Origin: Patiria pectinifera
Taxonomy: Eukaryota > Echinodermata > Asteroidea > Valvatida > Asterinidae
Direction: 5' to 3'
Assembly: GCA_029964075.1 (NCBI GenBank)
Contig: CM057129.1
Coordinates: forward strand, 21,567,430-21,631,429
DNA: 64,000 nt
In this document: positions 1-12,200 of the stretch, in pieces
Layout: the number at the start of each line of letters is the position of its first letter
Position numbering within the stretch: the first letter of the stretch is position 1
Notes under the pieces: model-generated
Seen by the model: only the letters and a program-made list of their open reading frames with translations
Told to the model about the DNA's origin: nothing
The model's database searches: none
Made by a program: the position numbers and the translations under genes

Positions 1-2097
1 GGTGAGCGGAATGCAAGTGAGCTGTGGTGAGTCGAATCACACTCACGCCTTTTTTTCTGTAGAAGTAAGGCCTTATTGCAGAGACAACTAAAGTATTACC
101 AGATAAAAAAAACTCACGTTGTGGTGATTATTATAGTTTAGTCAGAAAATGAATGGATGGAGTCCAATTAATGAGGATACCAGCCGAGCCTGCGAACTCT
201 CAATGCCGCGGTGCTGGAGTGTCTGTTTCCAGAATGTCTTGGTGCCAGCGCTAGCGCCTCGGGGGAAGAATCAAAATGATTAATATTGATACACTGGATC
301 CAGGCTGGCAGACTTATTATCAGGGACATGCAGCCTTTGTATAATGAGCCAGATTACATTTTTTTTGCCAGGGGTTATTTTGAAATAAACCCGGTCTCAT
401 ACCCCATGTCTTAACAGGCACGAGCCGTAAAATACAAGTGATGGTGGCCAGTACAGTATCATCTCAGTCCTTGTCCAATACGGCATTTTGATTTGTCTTC
501 CCCTTGTGTGATGATGCAGCCTGTCCCTGGACAAGTACGCGTACGGTAAAACCGCCGTTGTGGAAGAGGTCGCTAAACAAGTTGAATCATTCGGTCTTGA
601 GAGCTTTGGCAGCGCTACCCAGGAAATTCCGAGCATACTTCACGCGTGCTGTATTATAAAGCAACGTGTGACACATTAATATCCAAAGGACATTTATAAC
701 AATTATTTATCGGCGGCTAATTGGGCCAAGTCAGCGCGGTGGCGATGTTTTTATAGATATGTCACTGGTTTGCCGAAAGTACGATTAAAGACGCTCCCTC
801 GGTGACCGTTTAGGCTATTCCAAATAGAATGCATACTAGATGAAAGTCGATGCAAACAATTCAAGAAATGTTTTGTGGGTCTCATCAGATAGAAAACAAA
901 TTACTCTAATAACAAAAAAAAAGACAATTACGGACGTTGAGGTAACTTTAGCCGTCGAGGACGTTCCTGTGTACATATTGTTTGTGGCGTTCCATTATCT
1001 GCCTATAACAAATAATTCGTATTTCGTCTTTTATTGGGAGTCGTCTCATTTATTTGCGCCATCGGTTCGGAGCGGAAGGAGGGCCCCAGGGGGCGTGAAC
1101 CCCTCCCCAACCCCCGAAAATAAAAGATTTGAAGATTCAGAAAAGAAGAGGTCCGATTATAATATTGACGTAGGGCCTCTTATTTTTCCTCCTTTTTTGG
1201 GGGGGGGGGGCGCGCCCCAAAAAGCGATTTCGATAATTCAATTTTTCTACTTTGTTTTTGAGAGAACTGATGCCCAAGTTCTACACTGGCAAACAATTTT
1301 GCAGAGAAGTTTGCCTCTTTAGGGGCGGGCCACATTTTCGAAAATTTTGGGGATATGAAAATCAACAATCTAGCTGTAAAAGGCAGTCATGTTTCTTTTA
1401 TCCAACACATGTGAATGGGAGTATTAGGCAGAATGCATACATGTCAAATCGAAATGTATTCTTTCCCTTAATGGGTGGATTATATCATAATTCATCTAAT
1501 ATACTCCTTTTCGGTGGGTTTTTTTTTGGGGGGGGGGCGGTGGTTACCCTCACCTTTTAATACTATTTTAATCAGCCCTTTAGTATTCAATTTATGAGTT
1601 GGATTTGCTTCGAAGAATAGATCTCCTACCTCTATATTTTTATTTTATTAATTTTTTTTTTGCTATTGTAGACAAAATTCTGTGCTCTTTATCATTCCAC
1701 TTTTTTTATATGTAACTTGGAATGTTGCTTGTACAGTGTACCACTTAAACTACTAACGAAAAAATTCGGATTTTTTTTTTTACAAGAGTTCGGACTGTAC
1801 TGATGGCATGATATCTTTACAAGCCTACCTTCTTTTTGCCCCTATACCCAGCCCCTACATTGAAGGAAAATATGTCCCCGGCCCCATCAGAGGAAATATG
1901 TCTAAATGTTTTGTGTAAAAAACGTAATTAAAAAAAAAATCCTAGGCAGACCAACTGAGTTGACAGAGCCCTCTATGGTCTGACATGAGACAGGAACACG
2001 GAGATCTTCTAAGTAAGATCACAGTCTTCCAATAAATATTTCTTGAAGCATAAATAATATAGTCTAGAGTGGAACCGAAGATCGTTTTCATTTAATG
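1..2097. other. No gene recognised
   Basis: Low-complexity AT-rich sequence with two long G runs (1199-1210 and 1528-1537), each directly preceded by a T run. An open frame of 160 codons at 840-1322 (+) has low-complexity composition and runs through the first G-rich block. I see no domain, signal peptide or splice context in it and do not call it a gene. Confidence 0.5.
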
Positions 2098-2241
2098 CAG
2101 GGGCGGATCTACGGGGTGGGGGTGGGGCCAAGTGGTCTAACCCTCCCCCTTGAACAAACAATAAGAAAATCATGCTGACAAAAAATAACACATCCCCTTC
2201 CCCCTCCCTTTGACGGAGGGCAAAGCTAGATACGCCCCCTA
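2098..2241. mobile_element. Short hAT-like MITE (CAGGGGCGGATCTA termini)
   Basis: The left end reads CAGGGGCGGATCTACGGGG and the right end, reverse-complemented, reads TAGGGGGCGTATCTAGC, giving imperfect terminal inverted repeats around about 140 bp with no coding capacity. Both ends run into G/C-rich tracts. Termini of the type CAGKGGCGGATCYAG are typical of non-autonomous hAT-superfamily elements in many animals. I could not define an 8-bp target duplication by eye, so the class is inferred from the termini. Related ends occur at 13376, 25263, 38424, 50507 and 54804. Confidence 0.5.
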
Positions 2242-5200
2242 CCGTATTTTTTGGGGTAAGGTGTTGCTATGGGATCCCGGTCTGGTGCAGCATGCGAAAG
2301 GGCTATTTTATCAAACCTCAAGGTCATTTTTTCCAAGAACGTATAGGCCAGAGTCTCTCAAACTACCAGTGGAATGAGCAATTTTAGCAATGTATGCACG
2401 CCGTCATCTCCCGGGTGACTTCCGATTTATACCCTGGTGACCCTTCTTGCTGCAGGTGCGCTTACACACAAAACACGATGCCGTTTTCCAAACGTCAGCT
2501 CCTTCTCTGGTATTGGCTCCGATATTTGGTGAATATTCATATAGGAACCTATACTTGATGTCCATACCGAATGGAACTATACTTGAACCTTGATGTGTTT
2601 CTTGAGCAGAATATTATATGGACCTACACTGAGCCGTAGTCTACCATGGTACCAAGTCCTGAAGCTACATAGCTTTAGGAGACATATACCAGGCAATTAT
2701 ACGATTTGCTACAAGTTTAAACACCGTAGAGAGTTTTCTTATTGAAGAAAATATCACGAAAACTCTCATTGTTAAACTAACCGTTTCAACCCCCCAAAAC
2801 AACTTGAACTCCAGCTTCGTCCCGGATTTGGCCGCACATCCTCCTCAGAAATAAGGCTCACGGCCTCATCACATGGACATACTAATTGAGGCCACCTCAT
2901 GGCTAGTATCTTGATACCTGTGGGTGGTTGAAGTGAGGCCATCATCCGAATTACTCTGCTACAGCCTGCAGTTACAAGTGTCTGTGAGTGGTGGCTTCAC
3001 CTGCTTCCATTGCCGGCCGTATATCCGAACGCAGCCCAAGACATCAAAGTCAAAAGTCTTATATTTTTAAGCTGTAGTCCTCACGCAACCACAGCTGGAA
3101 ACGAAGCCCATTATAAGCTGATTTTTTTTTTAAAGAGGCTATATAAGAGTTTATATGCTGTAGGATAGTGAGAAATTTGCTTGGTAATGGTGAGAACGTC
3201 GCATTAAAAACAGTTTTATACGGTTGCGCTGGAAGCGATGCAGCATTGGCTAGATTCGGCCTCTTGAATTGGATCTTACTAACCCGGGTGAGCTGCATAT
3301 TGAGTATTAAGGGAAATGATATTTTATGTTGAATGTGTAGCCTCGCTTGGGCTGCAATATGGCAGTTCTGTACAAAGAGCTAATAACCGTTCATAAATTT
3401 GGCAGCAAGCATTCACCCAGTGCATTTATTTCGAGGGATCTCTTTTCGTTTAAGTGCATACCCACAGTATTCACTGGATTTTACATCAAGTCCCGGTGAT
3501 GAAGTAAAATATGTATTCGGTCGGAATCGCTTGACTTCTCTAACTGCTTGAATTATATTCCTTATTTGATATTCCCTATCGTTGTTCAAGTTAATTTATA
3601 ACTTTCTGTGTCTCAAATTGGCCAGTCACCTTAAGTTGCCATCAAAATTATGCACCAGACACAATTACACGTTGAAATCCTGTGGTTTAAACCCCATGGA
3701 ATCATAGATGATAAAAAAAAATCTAGTCAGAGTTTTGTTCCTCACAAATATCGATTCCTTGTGCAGGCAACCCCTCGCCGTGGAATGAACAATTACTGTT
3801 TCCCGGAGTACCGTACTTAATAGAGCCTGAACAAACGAAGCTGACCGTTTGATCTCTTCAGCTAGCGGAGAACATCGGCGTGAAATTGCCCAGTCTTGTG
3901 GACACGGGCCCTCTTGCGCCCCCGAGATGATTACTTTGGGAGGCGCGGGGAGGTCCCCTTGACAACAGTTTCGGGGCATATAATAAAATAAAAAAAACGA
4001 CGGGTATATTTTGGGGGTTGAGAGCGACACGTCCCCGGGGGTAAATGAGCCTAAATGATTTAATCAGCACACCAGTGCATTAACAGTGACATTTAACACG
4101 ATTTGTGCTACGGGGTATAATGGCCTTCTTGGATGCCACATACTCGCAACGTTGCCTCTGGAATTTTGAAAGTAGGCTCCAAATGCACTGCTCTAGAAGT
4201 GCATGTAGCCATTTATTGCTGCGTGGGATGTGGTATTAATTTCAGTAAACATACTCGTATTTTGAGAAGATACTTTCAGGTTTATGAATCCAGAACGATG
4301 TAGCTCAGCCAAATTCACACGTAGGCCTGAATTCGAAACGTTGTTGATCTTATGGTCAAGCTTGATTGAACGAAAGATGTTCAAGCCCTTTCACGAGCTT
4401 TCTGTCAGAATATTTATGACGTGTGGATCAGGTTGACTGTTATTGGACATTAACACAGTTTACAACAGATGGGAGTCTGTACGGCGACAGTAGCCGTTTT
4501 GGCTGGCAAAGTGCATTCGGGAGCAGTAGTAGGTGGGTTCCTCCTTTACAAGATTATCATCACATTAATTCGGAAGAGAAACTAGGACCACCAAGGAAAT
4601 ATTGTGAGAGTGCATGACCTTCTACAATTATCCACCTCAATTTTCAATTTGAAAGGTTACATATTGGAAGGGTGACGTTCGTATTATCCTACATTTCAGC
4701 AAAAAAAGTTGTTTCTGATAAATTTGTAAAGACTCCTTACTTGAGCAACACCGTCACATTACAGTTTTACCGTACATTTCCGAAAGTTTTTTTGTTGGGG
4801 GGATAGTGTTTGATTGTTTATTTTTCTATGACGACTCAACTTAGCTTCAAGATCAGAATAATTTGACTCCATCATTGTAAAACTGAGGTACGACACAGAA
4901 TATATTCTTCTTCCGGCCGATATGTTTTAATACACTGATAAGTCTTTAAGACAATACTTTTCAATGATAAATTCGCAATTAATACATACGAGCGAAACGG
5001 AAATTATATTTTCAGATGCAACTTGATACTATTGCCAACGCGAGGGTAGACCATTAGAATCACACTCTTGAAAAAAATGGTCCGGTTAACTTATTCTTTA
5101 TGATGGAACTTGCGGTTTTGCCGAAGTCAATTGAGTGTGATCGTCCGACTCAAGGTTTACGCACAAAACCATGGGCCAATGAGGCTTTGCATAGAAAGGT

Positions 5201-6010
5201 GGCCGAACCATTTTTTGGGAAAGTGTGCTGGTAATGACTACGTTTGGTACCCCCCCCCCCTCCGACAGACGTTTTTTTTTCTGAAAAAAACCAACACAAC
5301 TAACCATTCGCTAACTGCTAAATCATAATGATTTTTATGTGACATTTATGAGCTACCCCTCTACGCTCCTGCTACAACTCGAAACTGATCTGTAAGATGT
5401 GAATGTCATTCTCTCGCATAGTTATTTCCCCCAGTTAGAACAGAAGAATCTAGAACTGTGACCAGGGCAGATAGCATCCCCCCATGTGCATCTATACACC
5501 AGGTGATTTATGCACAGTTACCAGATTCCGGCATGAGCGTCTCTGTGGTATGATGTTGCCATTTCTATCAACACAAAAGAAGAGTTACTGGTGCTTAGCC
5601 TCGTGTGTTCGTAGACCTTATGCCTTGGGAATCTGAAAATGTTATTTTAAACAATATTTAGGTCTGCTGCAATGACAGTGAGATACGGTACAAAATCTCT
5701 CTCTGCATGTGGCACATGTAAGATGCGGATGTCCATCATTACATTAAAAAAGGAATGCGGAGTCATGCACAAAGTATAAAACAAACAAAAAGGAAGCATA
5801 TTTTGTCGTCGGAATTTTGGAAATGTATTGGCAATGTTTAGACTTTTTTTTCTTTGCATTTCTACTCATTTAATGTTTTACTTAATACTTAAAAAGGAAA
5901 CGGTCATTTGGATGGGGCCAAACATCCCTGATTCTAACCTGTCCATCTCATGTTCGACCGATAATCTTTATATATGCTTGCCCTTAACCAGCATTTGCCT
6001 ACCAAATGTT
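2242..6010. other. No gene recognised
   Basis: Unique-looking AT-rich sequence. Open frames on both strands (for example 3665-4030 minus) show no recognisable domain and no consistent codon bias. It contains a C11 run at 5250-5260. Confidence 0.5.
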
Positions 6011-6190
6011 GATCCGAAGGTTCGATAGTCCGAACACACACATTTCCCATAACCAGGGTTTCATTAGTACGAAAATGAATAAGGCTTGTAATAATCCGAG
6101 CATTTGATGCTTCGTTGGTTCGAAAGTTTGATAATTCGAAGGCTCATTATTTTGTCAGAAGGTAGTCCGAATTTAGAATAAGGTTCATTA
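6011..6190 (+). repeat. Degraded copy of the TCCGAAGGTTCGATAG repeat
   Basis: Starts with GATCCGAAGGTTCGATAGTC and carries decayed units (TTCGTTGGTTCGAAAG, TTTGATAATTCGAAGG, GGTAGTCCGAATTTAGAATA). The order, including a block reading CATTTCCCATAACCAGGGTT, parallels 8455-8530 of the main array, so this is a second, older copy of the same larger repeat rather than chance units. Confidence 0.75.
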
Positions 6191-6470
6191 TATATTCCGA
6201 AGATCATAATGCCGGGATTTTCGATCAGTAGCCGGCAATTTATGCAAGACTGGGACAATAGGTTTGTTAAATTGCGCATCTTGCTTCATCGTCAGTACCC
6301 CCAAACTCTCTCGCGGGCACACACCTGCGTCAATCGCGGAAAGTGATTTACTCTTGGGAAAAAAATGCATTATTTACTGCCGACAGGCAAATGTTGTAGT
6401 GGAGAGTCATCTGGCCTGAGTGTTTCACAATGATCAAATGAAGTGTGACAAAGTATTCCTACGTTAAGCC
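6191..6470. other. No gene recognised
   Basis: Spacer between two repeats. Nothing supportable seen. Confidence 0.4.
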
Positions 6471-6546
6471 CGGCGCACACCTTTCCGATTTTACCTGTTT
6501 ACCGGATCCTCGGTTCATCGTGCAGAGGTGTGCGCTGAAAAATCGG
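6471..6546. repeat. Inverted repeat with GCGCACACCT arms
   Basis: GCGCACACCT at 6474-6483 is matched by AGGTGTGCGC at 6525-6534, and the adjoining TCCGATTTT is matched by AAAATCGGA further out, with CCGGATCC in the loop. This resembles the terminus of a small DNA transposon, but a partner end was not found. Confidence 0.4.
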
Positions 6547-7334
6547 ACCGATCTGACAAGTACACCGGGCAATCGGATGAAATCAAACACGTTTGATTTT
6601 GTACGCATTTGATTTCACTGAATTCGTTGACAGCGGAAAACTTAACTGTGCGGGTAAATTCGTATTTCACCGGACGCGATATTCATGTTAACCAATCAGA
6701 TTCACGAAGGAAAATATAAAAGAAATTACAAAAAAACGGACTTGTGCTCCAACAAGTAGGTCTACTCAAATTCAACTCTGCCACATACATTCACCTCGTG
6801 GAATGGAACAAAAATACTAACGATGGCAGAAGACAAAACAAATAAAAGCAACCACAGAAGCATCGTCTTTTAGAAACGTTTGGACCCATGGTGCTTTTAT
6901 GTTACATGCGAAATTGTTTGCGTTTGCTGGAAAGTGTCTGTATAACTTTATATTACTCTAGCAATAAGAATACAAAATGCGTTAATAAAGGAGCTTGAGG
7001 CTATTTTTTTAGCCTACGAATTATGAAATGAATTCCTAAAAAACAAATAAACAATAAAACAAGAGAACATACTGTTTGCGGGTATGAAAGTCAAAGACCA
7101 TATATATCCGTTTACATTAATTGCCATTAAATTTCAGGACGTCAAATTTGTGTACAACCTAAAGCAAGTCATTATCAACCATAAAAAAAGAATGGAGTGA
7201 ATCGGTGATTTGGAAAATTCAAGCCTGCAGTACCTGGTAGATTACTACTCTACCACCTCCACCCCCTGCAACTCTACCCTATAGGACCGACCGTCAACGC
7301 AATTAGAGCCAGGAACTACACCATTGATTTTCTA
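6547..7334. other. No gene recognised
   Basis: AT-rich spacer with several AAATTACAAAAAAA stretches. No coding signal. Confidence 0.4.
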
Positions 7335-7392
7335 TTTAATTTGAGCGCGGGGAGAAGTCCAAAAAATTACAAAAAAAGGAGCTATAATGCAA

Positions 7393-7758
7393 TTAAAGTC
7401 GTGTAGATGGCGAGGCGCGTGCCTCGATAGCCGCCACGCGGCATTCTTGGCTGCATGCAGCGTGTGCCGCGGCCGTGAGAGGCTGCATACCGGCACAGAT
7501 ATCCGCCACTTTCCCCGTCATGTAATCGCAGCCAGTTTGCTCAGCATTATTCCGTCGGCTCCCTTTCTTGCAATCGATGCCGTTTATCCAGCGTGGACTT
7601 GAGAACAACCGCAAATATAAAACCTGGAACGCGGTCAGCAATTGCATTTGAATAAACCCATTTACAGGGCCGGCGTGGTAAATAGACTTCAAGGCGGTCG
7701 GGGAACACGCAAGAGTGAGAAAGAGAGCAAATGTGTGGATTAAAAAAGCGGCACGCAT
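7393..7758 (-). CDS. Candidate small secreted cysteine-containing protein (unassigned)
   Basis: From the ATG at 7758 the minus strand reads 121 codons to TAA. Residues 1-25 (MRAAFLIHTFALFLTLACSP...) look like a classical signal peptide: a short basic start, a hydrophobic core and a plausible cleavage after the small residues. The mature part has five cysteines with spacing C-x13-C-x10-C-x13-C-x3-C and a KKGSRR stretch that could be a prohormone-convertase site. The downstream half is GC-rich with many C- or G-ending codons, in contrast to AT-rich surroundings, which supports real coding. An ATTAAA poly(A)-like hexamer lies on the minus strand at 7340-7335, 53 nt after the stop. The frame stays open upstream to an ATG at 7812, but the inner ATG gives the signal peptide, so I prefer it. 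I recognise no family: the spacing fits neither the insulin nor the eclosion-hormone pattern. It could be one exon of a longer gene, or a chance frame. Confidence 0.3.
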   Translation of the reverse strand: MRAAFLIHTFALFLTLACSPTALKSIYHAGPVNGFIQMQLLTAFQVLYLRLFSSPRWINGIDCKKGSRRNNAEQTGCDYMTGKVADICAGMQPLTAAAHAACSQECRVAAIEARASPSTRL

Positions 7759-7812
7759 ATAAGTGCGATCATTTACATATCGGGAATTTAATAATTGACA
7801 AATGAAGGACAT

Positions 7813-8112
7813 GCCGTCGGAAGGTATTAGGCAGAAATGAATAATACATTGAAGCCTTTATGATGAATTCACCGGTCCCTGCATGTATGAAATTAACGTC
7901 TCGAGCTAAAAAAAATTACAGTTTCAAATGTAAAGCACAAACGGCAAGGGAATTGTAGAGCAAAGATTTGTTAAACCATTTAACATCACAAATACATAAC
8001 AAAAATCACATTTTACTTGCAGCCTGATGCAAACACAAATCACAAAAAAAGAACTACAGAAGTTATTTTATGAAGTTGTAATTGTGCGGCACCTTCTTAA
8101 ATTTAACCCATA
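7813..8112. other. No gene recognised
   Basis: AT-rich spacer upstream of the 7.4-kb candidate gene. No convincing TATA or initiator. Confidence 0.4.
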
Positions 8113-8170
8113 CACCGAAGGTTTGATAGTCCGAAGGGTCTTTAATCCGAAGGTCCGATAGTCCGAATAT
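8113..8170 (+). repeat. Isolated fragment of the TCCGAAGGTTCGATAG repeat
   Basis: Three tandem units (GAAGGTTTGATAGTCC, GAAGGGTCTTTAATCC, GAAGGTCCGATAGTCC), separated by about 230 bp from the main array at 8404. It is probably the outer edge of the same insertion or an independent fragment. Confidence 0.7.
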
Positions 8171-8403
8171 ACACGGTTGAAGCCTTACGAGTCTCGGGCT
8201 ACATTTGGTAGCCACACATTCGACATGTTACAATCAAAAACTTTAAATGACCTCACGTTCGTCATAAGGAACTGTCAAACTTTCTCAATTACTGGGTTGA
8301 GGTGCCAGTGCACTGAAATATCTTTGTTTGGTGAACGAAAAATTGGCACGACAGCTTGCACTGTGTTGATTATTGAGATAACGGAATTTCGGTCTCAACT
8401 TTA

Positions 8404-8975
8404 AATCAATGGGAACCAACCGATAGTTCGAAGGTTCGATAGTCCGAAGGTTCTTTAATCCGAAGGTCCGATAGTCCGAATGCACAACATTCTCATAAGC
8501 GGGGGTTCGTTAGTTCAAAAATTAAAAAAAGGTACGTTCGCCAATCCGAATATTTGAAGCTATAGTCCGAAGGTTCGTTAGTCCGAAGGTTCTTTAGTCC
8601 GAAGATTCATTTGTCCGAAGGTTCGGTAGTCCGAATTTAGAATAAGGTTAATTAGTCCGAAGGTTAATTAGTCCGAAACGAAAATAAGGTTCACTAGTCT
8701 GATGGTTTATTATTCCAAATCGGAAATACGGTCCGATAGTCCAAATGGACAATTAGGTCTGATAGTCCGAATTTACAATAAGGTCCCATTGTAAATTATG
8801 AATATCGAACCTTATTGTCCATTCGGACTATCGGACCTTATTGTCGATTCAGACTATCGAACCAAATCGTCTTTTCGGACTATCGACCCTTCGGAGTTTT
8901 TAACCTTCTGTTTCCGGACTAATGGGCCTTTCGGACTATCGAACCTTCGGACTATCGGGCTGTAACCAAATCAAT
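8404..8975. repeat. Foldback array of GGTYCGATAGTCCGAA units
   Basis: From about 8425 to 8780 degenerate units of about 15-25 bp (GGTTCGATAGTCCGAA, GGTTCTTTAATCCGAA, GGTCCGATAGTCCGAA) run in the plus orientation. From about 8795 to 8965 the same units appear reversed (TTCGGACTATCGAACC, TTCGGACTATCGGACC). The arms also share AATAAGG spacers and flanks containing AATCAATGG. The switch point is near 8780-8795, around AATTTACAATAAGGTCC and its inverted partner. The block is therefore a long imperfect palindrome able to form a hairpin of more than 150 nt. No transposase is present. Confidence 0.85.
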
Positions 8976-9096
8976 GGCCTATTAAATTGAATCTGGATTA
9001 ACGGAAGAAAACACAATTTTCTTTTTGTCTGATGCTTTTGGTAACAATGCTGTCGCCTAATTAGTGAAAGTGAAATCTAAAGATTCACAAGTTCAG

Positions 9097-9292
9097 TTAT
9101 AATGGCTCCGAATTGGCCTTGATCGAAACCCTGCACTTCAGTTTTGAAAATGGGCATCTGAAATTGTATCCTGGGCGTGTTAGCTCCATTGCCTTGAGTC
9201 CTTCATCAGTCATTCCCCAGATGTCATCTGTGTAACACAATACCCTAAACCCTCTTGTTACTACTTGCCGTATAGTGTCTACGGAGTTTCAT
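9097..9292 (-). pseudogene. Short relic of possible coding sequence, unassigned
   Basis: The minus strand has one open frame of about 65 codons with protein-like composition, containing CYTDDIWGMTDEGLKAMEL followed by TRPGYNFRCPFSKLKC and a stop at 9099-9097. There is no start codon or convincing splice site, and upstream the frame is broken. It could be the remnant of a transposon protein or retrocopy, or a lone exon. I do not recognise the family. Confidence 0.2.
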
Positions 9293-9299
9293 TCACAAA

Positions 9300-12200
9300 C
9301 TAAAATCTAAAGGTGGATTGGGGGTTATCAACAGTCAACCTGAAGTTGAACCAATATTCAAATTGGGTGACAAAGTCACGCATAGGCCAAAAGCAACAGG
9401 GTTTGATCCAGATACGTGTATGATCACAGATGTCTCATTATTGGAAGGGATAGGCATGCGGTCAGTAGCATATATGTTGAAGGCGATCCACCGCAGCATA
9501 TCTGATCTTGGCAGGCCAGGCTTCGTGCCCAAGTCAATCTTGTCATCCCTCGCACTGCCAGATATTTGGGATCACGCTCTCTCATCCGTTAGTGGGCCTC
9601 GAATGAGAACTTGCTCCTTATCACCATCTGGAACACATCATCTGTTGAAAAGTTCAAATGAGTCGACTACTAAAAAAGTAATGGTTCTAATCATACTTAA
9701 TCCTTGTCTTGCTGATCTGTTTACAGGACGTTCATCCTTTGGCAAAGATGCTCTATAAATATGAGATATTTAGTATTTACTACGTTACATTGATACTTTT
9801 TTTACATTGTTAACGTGGGTTGTGACTGTGTCAAAGAAAATGTAGAAAGTTACTCCGCGGGTTGTACCAGAAAGGACACAATCCGAAAATAATGAATAAT
9901 TATGTTAAAGTTATGAAACTGGACGCAGACTACAATTCCATCCCAAGAGTTGTTCTTTGGCTTCCATTGACCCCTTTCTTGCATCCTTTCCATCATGGGT
10001 GACTTAGCAACACTGATTTCAACACCAAACTTAAAAACCATCTTGTATACAAAATTAGGGCCCATGCACTGTGTTGACAGCGAACAGAGAGCATGAACGT
10101 GCTGAATGTTTTGGGCATAAAATAGCACTTCATACTGTTGCTCCATGAATTATTTCAAAAATCTTTTTGGTGCTTATCATTTCAAGTTTCTAACCCCTTA
10201 CAAAATCTCGGCAAAATTGTTCGGCTTTTGCTTTGAAACTGAGGTGCTAAGCAAACTACACGATGCAAGCAGGCTAAGGTATATATCATAAGCCGAGAAG
10301 CCCTAATGTTGCAAACATTTTTACAGAAGTCTAGGATATAACTTTGCATAGGCCTACAACCATTACTTTACAAACTTTTAAAAAACCACAAGAAAAGTTA
10401 TCCTAATAACTGACGAAAATTAATGAACTTATTTACGGACTACCACATGCCATACACGTCTTTCCGCTGATTGAGCCCTCCATTTCATCGACCACGCCTT
10501 TGAAAATAGAAATTGGTATATAAGTCGCATATCTTTAACATTGATCACACTCAATAGCAACTAGTTGCGTTTAATATATAAGAAACAATTGCAGAGCTGC
10601 ATCAAACGAGTACTGCTACTTTCATGCTACTGCTCTAGAAGCGGAAATTCAATAGACGAGGAGACTTCATCCAACTGTGACAAAGCAATTGTACAGTTGG
10701 GTTATCGAGATTACAGTCACGCGCCGCTGTGAATGCCCCATGGCCCGATGGTGTGCTCGCCGAAAGGGTAGCTACGAGCTACCCAAACCCTATATCGTGC
10801 TTGCCCCTCCTTGAAAGCTTCAACAACGCCCGTATGAGGACGCCAGCAGGAAAGGTTCCCAACCGTGACATGAACAAGGAGAAACGAATTAGCCACACCG
10901 TTCCAGGGCTGACAATCTAACAAGGAGGGAATCCTAGAACACATTTCTCCTGTTGGTTATCGACGAGGGTGTTTAATGTTTTTTGTGTCGTAGAAACAAA
11001 ATCTGGGTTAAACACAACCTGGGATCGAGTTTGGGCGCAGCAGGAATCGATTCCCGGAATTTATCACCGGGTCTACTTTTACTGAGTTTGCCAAGTGCGA
11101 TCTGTCGCTAAAAACCCGCTAAAGGGTTTTGTTTGTATTTTGAAGTTTCTTTGCTGTTTGCGGTACATCATGGTAACCCCTTCACTTCATTTGCAATCCC
11201 ACGAAAACAACATCTGCCGGCCTTACTTTTAAAGTGGTAAGTTACATTCGAAATTCATGTGTCGCCCCAGGGGGGCAACCCTCCCCCCTAAAAAAAACCT
11301 TTTTTTTTTAGAGACGTCGCAATAAAAGGCAGGCACTGCGTACACCACCCTCTTTTCCTTAAAAAAGGGTTAAAGTGGTCAGAAATTGCCTCAGATCGCA
11401 CCACAGAGCATCTAGAAAGCAAACATTTTTCGGGCCATTAGACCTAAGCAGGCCCCGAACCCCACGCCGTATTTTTTTGGACCCTCTTTTTGGGGACCAA
11501 CATTTTTTGCCCCCCCCCAAAAAGGATTGTGTTCTGGATCTGCCCTTGGTGCCACCTAATGCTGTACATAGTCGTCGAAGGCAAACATTTGCACATTTTT
11601 CTTCGCCAATTCCAGATGGTCCTTTATCACATTGCAGACGAGAAAGGGCAGCGCCAATCAAAACATACTTATTGATTGTTGGATGTTCAATCAATCTAAA
11701 AATTGCATCAGTATTAGAAACAAACGGATGAGTGAATGTTTTAGAAAACATTATATTATTTTCTCGAAAAAAAAAGCGTAGAGGGAAAATGTCACGTCGT
11801 CTATAAGCCACTGATGTATAACAAATCTTTTTATCTTAAGCATGATCATGTCAATACTTTATCCATCCGGATATAAATTATTTAACAATTTAATCAGAGT
11901 GTATAGAATGAAACATTCATACACAGTAAACAACGTGTTATGTTTTAATGCATGGACCTTATTCACGACTAAGCCATTTTGATCGTGTTCCCTGAATGTA
12001 TTTTGTAAACTGTTGAATGTGATAGTGCCAGACTATTTATGACTTCCAAGCCGCATTTTTTTTTAAAGTGGCTTAAAACATTAGGCTGTGTTTCATCACA
12101 AATCTTAACTTATTCATCAGAGCAGACTGGCAGTAATTTGTAATTAAATTTATTTCAGAGCTTTCATTTCTATTCGCAAGCTCCAAAAACAAAGACTTTA

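Noticed and set aside
840..1322. 160-codon open frame, plus strand
   Set aside because: It crosses a G12 run and low-complexity AT sequence, with no domain, no coding bias and no splice context.
9850..10146. Minus-strand frame with NNSWDGIV, recalling the NGSWNGMV motif of ionotropic glutamate receptors
   Set aside because: Only a few residues match; the flanking ligand-binding residues and any second exon are missing.
11359..11811. 150-codon open frame, minus strand, with a competing plus-strand frame
   Set aside because: Both strands are open through the same homopolymer-rich stretch, and neither translation looks like a known protein.
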